Assembly: GCF_036898095.1 (NCBI RefSeq)
Contig: NC_090759.1
Location: forward strand, 15,665,886 to 15,729,885
Length of the DNA stretch: 64,000 nucleotides
Reading direction: 5' to 3'
Origin: Palaemon carinicauda
Taxonomy: Eukaryota; Arthropoda; Malacostraca; Decapoda; Palaemonidae
Shown: piece by piece, positions 9,477 to 20,083 of the stretch
Layout of the letters: each line of letters begins with the position of its first letter
How positions within the stretch are numbered: position 1 is the stretch's first letter
Notes under the pieces: model-generated
Told to the model about the DNA's origin: nothing
What the model saw: only the letters and a program-made list of their open reading frames with translations
Database searches by the model: none
Made by a program: the position numbers and the translations under genes

Positions 9477-11983
9477 GAGTGTCTTTCTGAATCATGGCCG
9501 CAGACAAGTCCTTGATAAGTTCTTCGGGAAACAAGAACTTAGAAAGCGGAGCGAAAAGGAGTTGAGACCTTTGACAAGGTGTGATGCTGGAAGAAAGGAA
9601 GGTACAAAGTTGCTCCCTTTTCTTAAGAACTCCTGACACAAACATTGAAGCAAGCTCGCCAGATCCATCCCTAATAGCTTTATCCATGCAGGACATTAAA
9701 AGCATGGCCGAGTCTTTGTCCGCAGGGGAGGTCTTCTTGCTAAGGGCCCCCAGGCACCAGTCTAGAAAATTGAACATCTCAAAGGCACGAAATACACCCT
9801 TTAGTAAGTGGTCTAGATCGGAGAAGGTCCAGCAAACCTTAGAGCGCCTCATTGCTGTTCTACGAGGAGAGTCGACCAAACTTGAGAAGTCAGCCTGGGC
9901 AGAGGCAGGTACTCCCAAGCCTGGTTCCTCTCCTGTGGCATACCATACGCCCGCTTTAGAAGTGAGCTTAGTCGGTGGGAACATAAAGGCAGTCTTCCCT
10001 AGTTGCTGCTTAGACTGCAACCACTCCCCTAAAATTCTTAAAGCTCTCTTAGAGGACCTTGCAAAGACGAGCTTAGTATATGTTGACTTGACAGGCTGCA
10101 TGCCCAGCGAAAACTCAGATGGCGGAGAGCGGGGGATAGCAGAGACAAAATGGTCCGGGTATACCTCTCTGAAAAGAGCCAGGACCTTACGAAAGTCAAT
10201 AGGAGGAGGAGAAGACTTGGATTCTTCCACGTCTGATGAGGGATCCAGGTGCGCAGCTTCCTCATCAGAAACCTCATCACCAGAGTGTAGCGAAGTGAGA
10301 GGTAATGGAACAGTGGTATGCTGAACAGCAGAATCTGAACAAGCGGGTGCAAAAACGCTTGTGGTTTCATCCTCAAGTCTCTGTTGATGAGTTAAAACCT
10401 GAGGTTCAGGCTGCAAAGGCTGGTCAAAAAGAGTAGCGGAAGGTAGGCGCATGGGTTGAGGAGGCTGACTCCTGGCATGAGTGTCTTGACTCAAGAGTTG
10501 CGCTTGTTGTAATGGTTGCGGATGCGCAGTAGCAGGTTCCTGAGGAACGAGTTGAGGTTCCTGAGGTGTGAGCTGCGAGAGTTGAGGTAGCGGCTGCGCA
10601 GAACGCAGTTCTTGTCTCGCGAGTTGAGGTTCCTGAGGCGCAAGGCTAAGGTGTTGAGGCTCTCGCCTTGAGGAGGGTTGAGGTCGCTGCAGCGAGAGCT
10701 GAGGTGTCTGCCTCATGGATGGAAGAGGTTGTCGTACCTCAAGAGAGTGTTGCCTCACTGGTGGAACCGCAAGCGGAAGCGGAGGAAGTAAGGCATAAGC
10801 TTCCTGTTCCCATTGCTGAGGTTGCCTTAAGGAAGGCGGAGGTTGCTGCACACCGCTGGAAACTGGCAACTCAGTACGCGGTAAGGTATCCTGAGGAGCC
10901 TCAACATCGTACGCCTGGCAGACTGGACTGCGGTTAGGCGGAGCGATCGCAGGAGGAGGTGTAACCTTCTCAGCCTGACACTCACGCATTAAGACCGCAA
11001 GCTGTGACTGCATGGACTGCAGTAAAGTCAACTTGGGGTCGGCAGACACTAAGGTCTGCTGAGGCAAAGCCTTAACAGATGATGAGGTCTGTTGCGGCAG
11101 CACCTTACCCCTCTTAGGAGGTGTGCAGTCACCTGATGACTGCGGAGAGTCAAGAGCTAATCCAATGACTGCAGCCAGGTTGTAGAGCTCTTGAGGTCTG
11201 GACTTTGCGTTTGAGAGGTCTTGAGACCTGAGTCCAGCGTTTTCTCCCTGACAATTCTTCAGCAGACGAGTAAAAGACGGGCTCAATCGTCTGCGGGTGG
11301 GAGTGACGGTCTCTGTAAGACCCGCCCGCAACCACCGAGGATACTTCTGTGCGCCGATCAAGGCCTGCCGAACCCTTTTGCCCTTCGACATTGCTTCTCC
11401 CCTGGGCTTGGGAGCTTGCAAGAGGTCCCGGACTGGGAGGACGACTGGCACGCACAGAAGTACCCTCACGCACCACACTGACACTGACACTAGCACTTGG
11501 CACTGCACTGACACTAGCACTTGTCACAGCACTGGCACTATTACCTCCCACTGCACTTTTGACCTTAAGTTCCTTGACTTCGGCCATAAGAGACTTATGA
11601 TCACTAACCACCGATTCCACTTTGTCACCTAAAGCCTGAATGGCACGCAAAACAACAGACATATCAGGTTGAGGGCAAATAGTAGGTTCGGGGGTAGCCA
11701 CTACAGGGGGAGGAAAAGGTAGGGGATCATGAGGTGAGGAAAAAAGTGAAGAGCGAGAAGAACTCCTCCTAACTCTCTCTCTCTCTAACTTGGTTGAATA
11801 TTTCAAGAATCGGACAAATTCAAGTTCCGAAAGTCCGGCGCATTCCTCACATCGATCTTCTAACTGACAGGGTCTTTCCCTACAGTCAGAACAAGCGGTG
11901 TGAGGATCTACCGAGGCCTTCGGAATACGCCTATTACAAGACCTACATCGTCTATGGGGTGGGGCTTGTGAAATGTCAGACAT
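9274..11983 (-). pseudogene. DIRS gag-like protein (copy 2), one frameshift
   Basis: Frame one starts at the Met at 11983 (MSDISQAPPHRRCRSC) with a Cys/His-rich N-terminus: CxxC, HTACSDC, then C and CEEC, probably a zinc-binding domain, followed by a coiled segment. The second frame (11520-9274) carries LLQAPKPRGEAMSKG, a long Pro/Gln-rich stretch (about 11050-10380), then a conserved C-terminal half with LTSKAGVWYATGEEPGLG and a basic Arg/Ser/Lys tail. The two frames overlap at 11150-11520, and homology with copies 1 and 3 suggests one indel around 11320-11500. Gag would package element RNA. The end overlaps the RT ORF start. A low-level ribosomal frameshift cannot be excluded but an indel is simpler. 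Confidence 0.75.
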
Positions 11984-12189
11984 CTTGAATCAAAGAGTTA
12001 GCCAAGGGGGATTCCAAATCAAGCAAAAAGATCGTTAACCATTAATCAGAACTAAATAAAAGCTATCTAAGCTAATATAGAAGTTTTCCAGTAAAGCGAC
12101 AGCCGAAATCTGAGAGAAATACTTCACCAAAAGCCGTGAATAATACTCCAAGATCATAAGCGTATCCCAGAATGTCTTGCCGGAAGCAC

Positions 12190-12368
12190 GACAGAGGAAA
12201 AAGTGAGGTGGTGTCAACAAGAAGTACTGCAGTACCTGGCCACAGGTGGCGCTGGTGAGTACACCCCCTTCTAGTATAGTGATAGCTGGCGTATCCCTCC
12301 CGTAGAATTCTGTCGGGCAACGGAGTTGACAGCTACATGATTATCGGGTAAGTTTAATATTGAAAATG
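12190..12368 (-). repeat. Right inverted terminal repeat of DIRS copy 2
   Basis: Reverse complement of the left terminal repeat over about 157 bp (12195-12352), then a unique outer end, taagtttaatattgaaaatg. The outer end is found complemented in the internal region at 5882-5915. On the minus strand this is the 5' end of the element, about 200 bp ahead of gag. Confidence 0.9.
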
Positions 12369-12600
12369 ACAAATTTGGAAATAATTTGCATATTTCCTAA
12401 CTATACAAACCTGGCACTTTTTAAAAGTGGAGATATATTTCAGCGACAGCTGAAACTAGCAGTAAGACTTTTACATGAGTTATAACTACCCTTTTCTAGT
12501 TAGCAGAAGAGAAGTGGGGGAATGGGTAGACCAACCAACCAGCTCACACCACCACTACTAACTGAACGTCACTTTGCAATTGCGGCAGGAATTCCTGGGG
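12364..12600 (+). repeat. Left terminal repeat of the DIRS remnant
   Basis: Starts aaatgacaaatttggaaa, then gcatatttcctaacta, close to the copy 3 left end (gacaaattcggagata, ttttcctaaccata). Further in, ctagttagcagaagag matches the ctagttagc landmark of copy 3. Confidence 0.75.
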
Positions 12601-12614
12601 AAAGGTGATGGCGG

Positions 12615-12720
12615 ACCAGTATGTGTAGAGCTCCAGGTTTGAAAATTTAGGCAAATTCCAATCATTTCCAAATTCCTCATTTGTTCCAGCACTAAATACA
12701 AACCTTCACGCTTTTTACAA
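12615..12720. repeat. Internal complementary region of the DIRS remnant
   Basis: The first half (gctccaggtttgaaaattta through atttccaaattcctcattt) is the diverged reverse complement of the left outer end at 12364-12415. The second half (gttccagcactaaataca then aaccttcacgc) should be the complement of the right end, and resembles the lone right terminus at 17745-17945. Same layout as 5827-5915 and 18315-18420. Confidence 0.7.
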
Positions 12721-13149
12721 TGGAGACATGTCCTTAGGTGGGTGGAAGTCCAAAAAATCCCAACTGGATAGCGACTGACCCGTGGTGCTACTCTGTGCTT
12801 TGCACAGGCTGTTTAGAGGCACCCTGTCATCTCAGTAACTCGAGTTAAAGGGACGGGCAAGCTGCGCGAAGGTGTAAGAACTAAGCTAAACCCCACATAT
12901 AACCTAGACATTGCCCGACTCCACCTCACATGGAGGTTGGGGGACATATATATATACTGTACGTATACTATATCAGGTTACACAAGGGACAATGGCACCC
13001 ACCTGCAGTCCAGGGAGGTTAGTTTGCAGAGTTTCTTGGTTGCTGAAAGGGGAGAATGAACTATGAAAAGGCTAATAACTTGTACATTCATTCTAGGCTT
13101 ACTATCGGGTAACATCTGCCTTCAACCGACTGCTACTTATCCTACAAGG

Positions 13150-13715
13150 GAGCCAAGGAGTTTGTGACCATGTTTTGTCCAGCTACCACAGGACCTAACA
13201 AAAAGAGATCTAGGTTCCTGTACGCCCGCTTCTGGTTATTTCCCTATCCTCACGAAGAGCATATTGACCTGAGGGTGAGCTCAGGCAGTTCGTCTAAGAT
13301 ACTTCCTCTGTGCCCTCACAGGGCATAGTAACAGTCAATCTGGATCATCTGTTACAGAACAGATGCTCTCAATCCGAAAAGGCGCTAATCTCAAACCTGC
13401 TACAGCTGGATTTTGAGGCCAGGGCTAACAGAAAAATTGTTTTCAAGGTCAAGTCACAGTCTGATGACTGACTTACCAGTTTGTAAGGCGGTCCTTTCAG
13501 AGAACGTAGCACTCAATGTGAACTACATTCCAAGGAGGAGGTCTGACTACGGCCAAGTGCACTTGAAACAGCGTATGAGAGACGATTACGTCGAAGAGGA
13601 AATGTTAACTCCATTCAATCTAAAAGCCATCGTTGGGATAGTGGTACAGAGCGGAGCGATACCAGGTCCACGACAACAACCACAAAAGATGGACCAGTTC
13701 GCCTGGTATACAGCT
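13150..13715 (-). pseudogene. Heavily decayed DIRS tyrosine recombinase with internal deletions
   Basis: DNA landmarks line up with copy 3 recombinase: ccagctaccacaggacc (13175) with ccagccaccacagggcc (18916), tctggatcatctgttaca with ccgggtcatctgttacgg (19277), ttccaaggaggaggtctga with ttccaaggaggcggtctca (19576), and ttcgcctggtatacag with ttcgcctggtagacac (19834). Distances between these blocks are shorter than in copy 3, so pieces are lost. No usable frame remains. Confidence 0.7.
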
Positions 13716-13850
13716 TAAGACTCACCAAGGAACATTTCGTTGACCCCCAAGACCCAACCATCCATACCCAAAATATAAAATGGCTCTGGAGAGAAGTGAA
13801 GGAGTGGGTCCAGAGACCTGGAATGAAGACTGATTATTTCAGGCAATAAT

Positions 13851-13960
13851 AATGGATTATCATTATTACTAGCCAAGCTAAAACCCTACTTGGAAAAGCA
13901 AGATGCTATAAAACCAAGGGCTCCAACAGGGAAAAATAGCCCAGTGAGGAAAGGAAATAA
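13851..13960 (-). repeat. LINE 3' terminal segment with trinucleotide tail
   Basis: Reads on the minus strand as ttatttccttatttcctttc, then cactgggctatttttccctg, tatagcatcttgcttttcc, and ends in tagtaataatgataatcc. The two solo copies at 48 and 49 kb share these blocks and end in long TAA runs, so the trinucleotide microsatellite is the element's tail. Confidence 0.8.
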
Positions 13961-14190
13961 GGAAATAAATAAATGATGAGAATAAATTAACAATACAGTA
14001 TCTCATTCTAAAAACAGTAACAGCGTCAAAACAGAAATGTCCTATATAAACTATTAACAACGTCAAAAACAGATATATCATATATAAACAATAAAAAGAC
14101 TCAAGTCAGCCTGGACAACATAAAAACATTTGCTCCAACTTTGAACTTTTGAAATTCTACTGATTCAACTACCCGATTAGGATGATCATT

Positions 14191-15478
14191 TCACAACTTG
14201 GTAACAGCTGGAATAAAACTTCTAGAATACTGTATAGTATTGAGACTTATGATGGAGAAGGCCTGGCTATTTGAATTAACTGCCTGCCTAATATTACGAA
14301 CAGGATAGAATTGTCCAGGGAGATCTGAATGTAAAGGATGGTCAGAGTTATGAAAAATCTTATGCAACATGCATAATGAACTAATTGAACGACGGTGCCA
14401 AAGATTAATATCTAAATCAGGAATAAGAAATTTAATAGACCGTAAGTTTCTGTCCAACAAATTAAGATGAAAATCAGCAGCTGAACACCAGACAGGAGAA
14501 CAATACTCAAAACAAGGTAGAATGAAAGAATTAAAACACTTCTTCAGAATAGATTGATCACCGAAAATCTTGTAAGACTTTCTCAATAAGCCAATTTTTT
14601 GTGCAATTGAAGAAGACACAGACCTAATGTGTTTCTCAAAAGTAAATTTGCTGTCGAGAATCACACCTAAAATTTTAAAAGTCATACAAATTTAAAGAAA
14701 CATTATCAATACTAAGATCCGGATGTTGAGGAGCCACCGTCCTTGACCTACTTACAATCATACTTTGAGTTTTGTTAGGATTCAACTTCATACCCCATAA
14801 TTTGCACCATGCGCTAATTTTAGCTAAATCTCTATTAAGGGATTCACCAACCCCAGATCTACATTCTGGGGATGAAACTGATGCAAAGAGAGTAGTATCA
14901 GCTGCATATGCAACAAGCTTGTTTTCTAGGCCAAACCACATGTCATGTGTATATGGTATGAAAAGTAATGGGCCAAGAACACTACCCTGTGGAACACCGG
15001 ATATCACATTCCTATACTCACTATGGTGACCATCAACAACTCTTTGAGATCTATTACTTAAAAAATCAATAATAATGCTAAGAAACGACCCACCCACTCC
15101 CAACTGTTTCAGTTTGAAAACAAGGGCTTCATGATTAACACGGTCAAAGGCAGCACTAAAATCAAGGCCAATCATACGAACTTCCTGACCACAATCAAGG
15201 GATTTCTGTACAGCATTGGAGATTGTAAGAAGGGCATCACATGCTCAAAGGCCTTTACGAAAACCAAATTGCAAACTAGGGAGTAGGTGATTACCTTCAG
15301 CAAACCTATTAAGACGTTTTGCCAGAAGACGTTCAAAAACTTTAGATAATATGGGAGTTATGGAAATTGGGGGGTAATCAGTGGGACTTGAGCTACCACA
15401 AACACATTTACATAGAGGAGTAACATTACCAATTCTCCAACAAGTGCTAAAAGCTCCTCTTCTTGCTAACTTGCACAA
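14191..15478 (-). pseudogene. LINE reverse transcriptase, broken
   Basis: Fingers: NVTPLCKCVC, PISITPILSKVFERLL and QFGFRKGL, then an in-frame TGA (15242-15247 region) where the family has Gly. The same frame resumes with MIGLDFSAAFDRVNHEAL and ISGVPQGSVLGPLLF. The active site reads YAAD instead of YADD, so one catalytic Asp is Ala. A single-base frameshift at about 14675-14685 separates NPNKTQSMIVSRSR from KILGVILDSKFTFEKHIRS and the C-terminal segment. The type resembles CR1/Jockey-clade enzymes; clade not proven. The copy is catalytically dead on three counts. Confidence 0.85.
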
Positions 15479-15850
15479 AATAACATAACTTTGAAGCTAA
15501 GAAATCTGCTGTCTTTATAAAAACAAAGGAAAAATATCATTTGGGTCTACACCTCCATACGCATCAAGGTCCATCAACAGAGCTTTAATCTCACGAGATC
15601 AAAAACAGGAATGAGGAAGTTCAAGTTTTTCATTACTCTGTTTACTGTCAAAAACATCAGCCAAAAGGGTTGCCTTTTCCTTTGGACAGTGAGTGACTGA
15701 GCTATCTGGTTTAAGTAAAGGAGGAACTGTTGCATCTACACCAAAGAGTGCAGATTTAAGGGTAGACCACCATTTATGTTCCTGAGTTGTACCAGAAAGG
15801 GTTTCTTTTATTGTTAAATTGTATTCCTTTTCAGTTGAGGCATAAAGTCT

Positions 15851-16852
15851 CTAAGCAAAAGCTCGAAGCTGAGTATAGTTGTTCCAGGTCAAATCTGATC
15901 TGTTACCCTTCCAAAGGTGATAGGCCTCCTGCTCCTTCACTCGGTACCTTAGCACACGAGAAGGGATACGCCTATCAATTATGTTGACTAGATTCTCATT
16001 CAAAGGGACAACAGGATCTACACTACTATATAATTGTGACCAATTCAAGCACAAAAGATCATACAAAATCCCATTCCAGTCTCCTTGGGATTTCATATAA
16101 ATTTTACAAGAGTATGATATATCAAGGACAGGCTGCTCAGTCTTCACTACAAGTGTCTTACACAAAGGTAAGGCAATCTGACACACATTCACTACTAATG
16201 AAATCAAGGCATGATCAGATGTCCCGACTGGAGAACCAACCTTACTAGTTATAACGCCAGGGGAGTCCGTGTATACGAGGTCCAAGCAATTACCAGACCT
16301 GTGAGTAGCTTCATTTATGATTTGCTCACAGCCTGATTCAGAGGCAAAGTCTAAAGCTCTTAAGCCATGGCGATCGGTCGGAGAGATAGAATTTAACCAC
16401 TCCCTATGGTGAGCATTAAAATCACCAACAAAGACAAAAGAAGCCTTTCTATCATCTTTTTGTATCTTAGCCATAATGGTAAGAAGACAATCGAAGATAG
16501 AATCATCCATGTCTGGATTCCGGTAGATCGAACACAAATAAAAGTTGTTATGCCTGCCACAAACTTTTATTACCTGAATCTCATGACATCCACATTGATA
16601 GCAGGACTTATGAGAAGCAGGGTACTCGGTCCTAATTATTGGCTTCTTAAAACCAGTTATAAGGAACTCAGATGAGTGCCTCATATTAGAAACCAAAGTT
16701 TCTGAGCACAAAAGAATATCATACTGTCTGAATGCAACTGTAAGGTCTTGGATATTTGCATGAAGACCACGAATATTGCAATACAGAAGACGACATTGAC
16801 GAAATCTAGGACGTACTGGTCCTGGACTTCGCTCAATGTCTCCAGACAGCAT
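15851..16852 (-). pseudogene. LINE AP-like endonuclease domain
   Basis: 333 residues open from MLSGDIERSPGPVRPRF. It has LLYCNIRGLHANIQDL, CSETL (the catalytic Glu region), FVFVGDFNAHHREWL (the GDFN box) and GTSDHALISLV (the SDH box), so the key residues of the exonuclease-endonuclease-phosphatase fold are there. It would nick the target to prime reverse transcription. The frame ends at 15851, about 370 nt before the RT block in the same strand, where ORF2 should be continuous, so at least one break lies in 15480-15850. A typical decapod CR1-like element; without the RT it is a relic. Confidence 0.8.
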
Positions 16853-17740
16853 AAGAATTAATAGAAATAAAAAAAAGAGACATCATACTTAAAAACTAGA
16901 TTAACAAGAATTATAACAAAAACAATATGTACAGAATTGTGAAAAAAAAGTGATTGATAATACCCATAGACTATAGTAAAAAGTCGGAAAAACTGGTCAA
17001 CATGGAGGAGCAGATACACCATCCAAGGCTAAATACCCTCCAGGATAGCCACTTCAACTGAAGGGAGGAGAGTAAGGATGGTTTTGAGAAGAAAAAGAAT
17101 CTGAAAAAGGAAAAGACAACCTCTTGATAAACCACCAGGCATCCATGGCCCTTCTATAAAGCCTGCCCAACACACCATTTCAAAATAACAAGAGGAAGGA
17201 AGGAAAAAAAAAAAGAAATAAAGAAATAAAAAATAATAATAACAATAAGATAGAATAGTGTGCCCGAGTGTACCCTCAAGCAAGAGAACTCTAACCCAAG
17301 ACAGTGGAAGACCATGGTACAGAGGCTATGGCACTATCCAAGACTAGAGAACAATGGTTTAATTTTGGAGTGTCCTCCTAGAAGACCTGCTTACCATAGC
17401 TAAAGAGTCTCTTCTACCCTTACCAAGATGAAAGTACTCTGAACAAATTGCAGTACAGTAATTAACCCCTTGGGTGAAGAAGTGTTAAGTATCTCATTGT
17501 TGTCAGGTGTATGAGGAAAGACGAGAATATGTAAAGAATAGGCCAGACTATTCTGTGTAAGTGTAGGCAAAGAAAAAATAAGCCGTGACCAGAGAGAGGG
17601 ATCCAGTGCATTACTGTCTGGCCAGTCAAAGGATCCAATACCTCTCTAGTGGTAGTATCTCAACGGGCGGCTGGTGCCCTGGCCAACCTACTACCTAATG
17701 GAAAGTCACAAATGGCGAGGGAAAGAGCAGTTACAACCGA
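16853..17740 (-). other. LINE 5' non-coding region
   Basis: No open frame. I recognise the block around 17330-17710 (for example gtcaggtgtatgagga, aaagaataggccagacta, ctggccagtcaaaggatcc, tatctcaacgggcggctgg) as a repeat common in decapod genomes. Here it lies just upstream of the endonuclease, so it is probably the element's 5' UTR/promoter region. That assignment is inference from position and memory. Confidence 0.5.
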
Positions 17741-17744
17741 AATC

Positions 17745-17945
17745 TACCCGAGCCAAAAGCAAAGTAAGGCTCACAGCCCAGGTGTGAGTGAGAGGGGTAG
17801 TTACTACCCCCACCCTCCCTGCTAACTAGCGGGCAGGTGGTTAACCCTCGCTAAAAATCTATGGCTCGTCTTTCAGCTTCACCAAAAGTAATACCCCAAT
17901 AAATAACGTTGGTTTATATGTAGTGACAGAACAAACTGGTGCTTA
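17745..17945 (-). repeat. Lone right terminal repeat of a DIRS-like element
   Basis: Compare the right end of copy 3: gccaaaagcaaagtaaggc (here) with gccaaaagtgaagtgaggc (25966), ctaactagcgggc with ctaaccagcgagg, ttaaccctcgctaaaa with ttaaccctcgttaaaa, atggctcgtctttcagctt with atggctcgtcatttcatct. The outer end is agtgacagaacaaactgg. Its left partner may be the remnant at 12364. Confidence 0.7.
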
Positions 17946-18047
17946 TAATATTGCATTACACATCTCTTTTCTAAAATCTTCCTTTTCCATGGCAACTTAT
18001 AAAACATTTCTGGTGATTCAGTTTGAGTTAACTAACATTGGGTCATT

Positions 18048-18270
18048 AAAAATGACAAATTCGGAGATAATTTGTATTTTTCCTAACCATACAAACCTTA
18101 GCTATTTACATAGGGTTTACTTTCGGCGTAGCTGAAATGACGAGCCATTAGATTTTAACGAGGGTTAAACTACCCCAGCGCTAGTTAGCACGGGGGTAGG
18201 GGAGGGGTAGCTAGCTATCCCCCCCCCTCCCCACACACACACACACACACCGGTGAGCTGCCTCACTTCA
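18048..18270 (+). repeat. Left inverted terminal repeat of DIRS copy 3
   Basis: From about 18097 (tatttacatagggtttactt) to about 18262 (cggtgagctgcctcact) this is the reverse complement of about 25976-26120. It holds a C run and a CA run (18222-18250). The outermost part (18048-18096) is unique to this end and reappears complemented at 18315-18377. Confidence 0.9.
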
Positions 18271-18314
18271 CTCAGAGGTAGGACTTGTCTTGGGGGACAG
18301 GGCTGGCGGGCAAA

Positions 18315-18420
18315 TATGTGTAAATAGCTAAGGTTTGTATGGTTAGGAAAAATGCAAATTATCTCCGAATTTGTCATTTGTTCCGTAACCGAAATACAAA
18401 CCACGCTATTTACATAGGGT
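18315..18420. repeat. Internal complementary region of DIRS copy 3
   Basis: First half (18318-18378: tgtaaatagctaaggtttg through tccgaatttgtcatt) complements the left outer end 18050-18112. Second half (18373-18420: gtcatttgttccgtaaccg through ctatttacatagggt) complements the right outer end 26106-26156. The halves share gtcattt, the complement of the aaatgac at both termini, so the overlap marks the circle junction. Confidence 0.92.
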
Positions 18421-18896
18421 GACTTACCCTTAGGCAGGGTGGAAAGTCCCCAGCCTTACTGGCTTTGGCTTACCCGGGGACTCAGAATCCGAGTGCGCAG
18501 CACTTCGAGAAAAAAAGAGTCCCTGCGCCTCGCAAGTTTCTTGCTACGCAAGAAACGAGCAGCCTACATAAGTTGTGTGTGGAGAGATGAATTGTGACTC
18601 GTCCTAGGAAGTTGACCTGAAGTCCTTTATATGGAATTCTAGGATAGGACGTCCCCATACCACCTCGTCAGGGTATGGGGGACGCGACAGTATTATACTT
18701 AATACTAGGAACACAAGGAAACATGGTTTACCTGCAGAGGTTTGAGGTCAGCTATGGAGACCCAGGATGCTGCATTCCCCAAGAGAGGGGAGGATGAAGA
18801 AAGAAGTAAGGGCCAGACACTCTTTCATTCACGCAGACTAAAACCGGGTAACAGTGCCCTCAACCTTCTGCTACTTGTCCATTAAGGAGCCTGAGA
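18421..18896. other. Non-coding segment of DIRS copy 3 between internal complementary region and recombinase stop
   Basis: No reading frame of note. It is the 3' untranslated part of the element on the minus strand, similar in position to 5916-6315 of copy 2. Confidence 0.6.
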
Positions 18897-20083
18897 TTAG
18901 ACCAGCTGTTGTGCAGCCACCACAGGGCCGATAAAAAAAGTATCGAGGCTCCTGTGGGTCACGTCCTGCAGGTAGTGGGCTGTGAAGGTCGTCTGACGCT
19001 TCCAGACTCCAGCTTGTAGCACCTGCGTCACAGAGAAGTTTCTCTTGAAGGCCAGGGATGTGGCGATGCCCCTGACATCATGTGCCCTAGGGCGACGTGA
19101 CGGAGGAGGGTCTGGATTCAAGGCATGATGTATGGTTCGTCGAATCCAGGATGAGATGGTATTCTTGGTGACCCTCCTCTTCGTCCTTCCCGTGCTCACA
19201 AACAGGGCTTGCACGCGGGGACGGACTGCAGTTGTTCTCTTCAGATAACGTCTCAGACTTCTTACTGGGCAGAGTAGCAGATGATCCGGGTCATCTGTTA
19301 CGGAACGGAGACTCACAACCCTGAAGGAGTCGAACCGTGGGTCCGGCACTCCAGGGTTCTGAGTCTTGGCAACAAACTCAGGGACGAACCTGAACGTTAC
19401 CTCCCCCATCCCCTAGAATGGGCGATGTCGTATGAGAGACCATGAAGTTCACTGACTTGCTTGGCCGAAGCCAGAGCGAGCAGGAATACCGTCTTCCAAG
19501 TCAGGTGTTGGTCAGAGGCCTGGCGTAATGGTTCGAAAGGGGGTCTCTTCAGAGCCCTGAGGACCCGAACCACGTTCCAAGGAGGCGGTCTCACTTCCGA
19601 CTGAGGGCAGGTAAGCTCGTAGCTTCGTATGAGTAAGGAAAGTTCCAGCGAGTAGGAAATGTCTATTCCTTTCCGCCTGAAGGCAAGGCTTAAGGCTGAG
19701 CGATAGCCTTTCACCGCCGAGACCGAAAGGCGCATTTCCTCCCGCAAATAAACGAGAAACTCCGCTATTGCTGGAATAGAGGCATCGAGGGGAGAGATAC
19801 CCCTCCCACGACACCAACCACAGAAGACTCTCCACTTCGCCTGGTAGACACCTGCGGATGACTTTCGCAGGTGTCGAGACCTCCTTTCCGCAACTTATTG
19901 CGAAAAGCCTCTGTCAGTGAGGAGACGCTGGATAGTCTCCAGGCGTGAAGCCGAAGCGATGCTACGGCTTTGTGGAAGATGTTGCAATGTGGTTGTCTGA
20001 GTAGCTCGTGTCGTGGGGGAAGCTCTCTCGAGGGTTGCGTCAGGAGCTGCAGAAGGTCCGGGAACCACTCTGCATGATGCCAT
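18897..20083 (-). pseudogene. DIRS tyrosine recombinase (copy 3), nonsense codon, frameshift and lost Arg
   Basis: Frame from Met at 20083 runs through LETIQRLLTDRGFSQ to a TAA at 19895, then in the same frame through GVYQAKWRVFCGWC, SAVKGYRSALSLAFRRKG to LALASAKQVSELHGL. That last block has Gln where the family has the first catalytic Arg (compare TAKRVSE in copy 2). A frameshift at about 19397-19409 then leads to EVTFRFVPEF, RAHDVRGIATSLAF (HxxR present) and TFTAHYLQDV (Tyr present), ending at 18897. A CGA-to-CAA transition would explain the Arg loss. The copy is inactive. Confidence 0.85.

Larger units (their letters stand above)
5583..12368 (-). mobile_element. DIRS-like retrotransposon, copy 2 (nearly complete, about 6.8 kb)
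   Basis: All expected parts are present in DIRS order on the minus strand: right inverted terminal repeat (12190-12368), gag (11983-9274), RT/RNase H (9476-7215), tyrosine recombinase (to 6316), internal complementary region (5827-5915) and left inverted terminal repeat (5583-5785). There is no LTR, integrase or protease. gag has one frameshift; the other two frames are open. No target-site duplication is seen, as expected for recombinase-mediated integration. The right end abuts the left terminus of another DIRS remnant at 12364. Termini were placed from the fused junction preserved in the internal complementary region. Confidence 0.9.
12364..13850 (-). mobile_element. DIRS-like remnant: left terminal repeat, internal complementary region and decayed recombinase
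   Basis: The left terminus begins aaatgacaaatttgg and resembles that of copy 3 (18050 onward). An internal complementary region follows at about 12615-12720, then a degraded recombinase. It is a third subfamily, related to copy 3. The remnant stops at about 13850, where a LINE 3' end begins. A lone right terminus of similar type lies beyond the LINE at 17745-17945 and may be the other end of the same insertion. Confidence 0.75.
13851..17740 (-). mobile_element. Non-LTR retrotransposon (CR1/Jockey-like), near full length but dead
   Basis: On the minus strand: a non-coding 5' region (17740-16853), an endonuclease frame (16852-15851), RT (15478-14191), then a 3' region ending in a trinucleotide (ATT/TAA-type) tail at about 13851-13870. 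The same 3' end recurs alone at 48119-48245 and 48868-49040. The unit lies between a DIRS remnant and a lone DIRS terminus, suggesting insertion into that remnant. The RT active site and frame are damaged. Confidence 0.75.

Noticed and set aside
9581..10324. 247-codon plus-strand frame opposite DIRS gag
   Set aside because: Antisense of a conserved gag region with no domain of its own.
5539..18047. The 13-mer gggtcattaaaaa near the left ends of DIRS copies 2 and 3 as a target motif
   Set aside because: In copy 2 it lies about 30 bp away from the border while in copy 3 it touches it, so a common target site is not supported.
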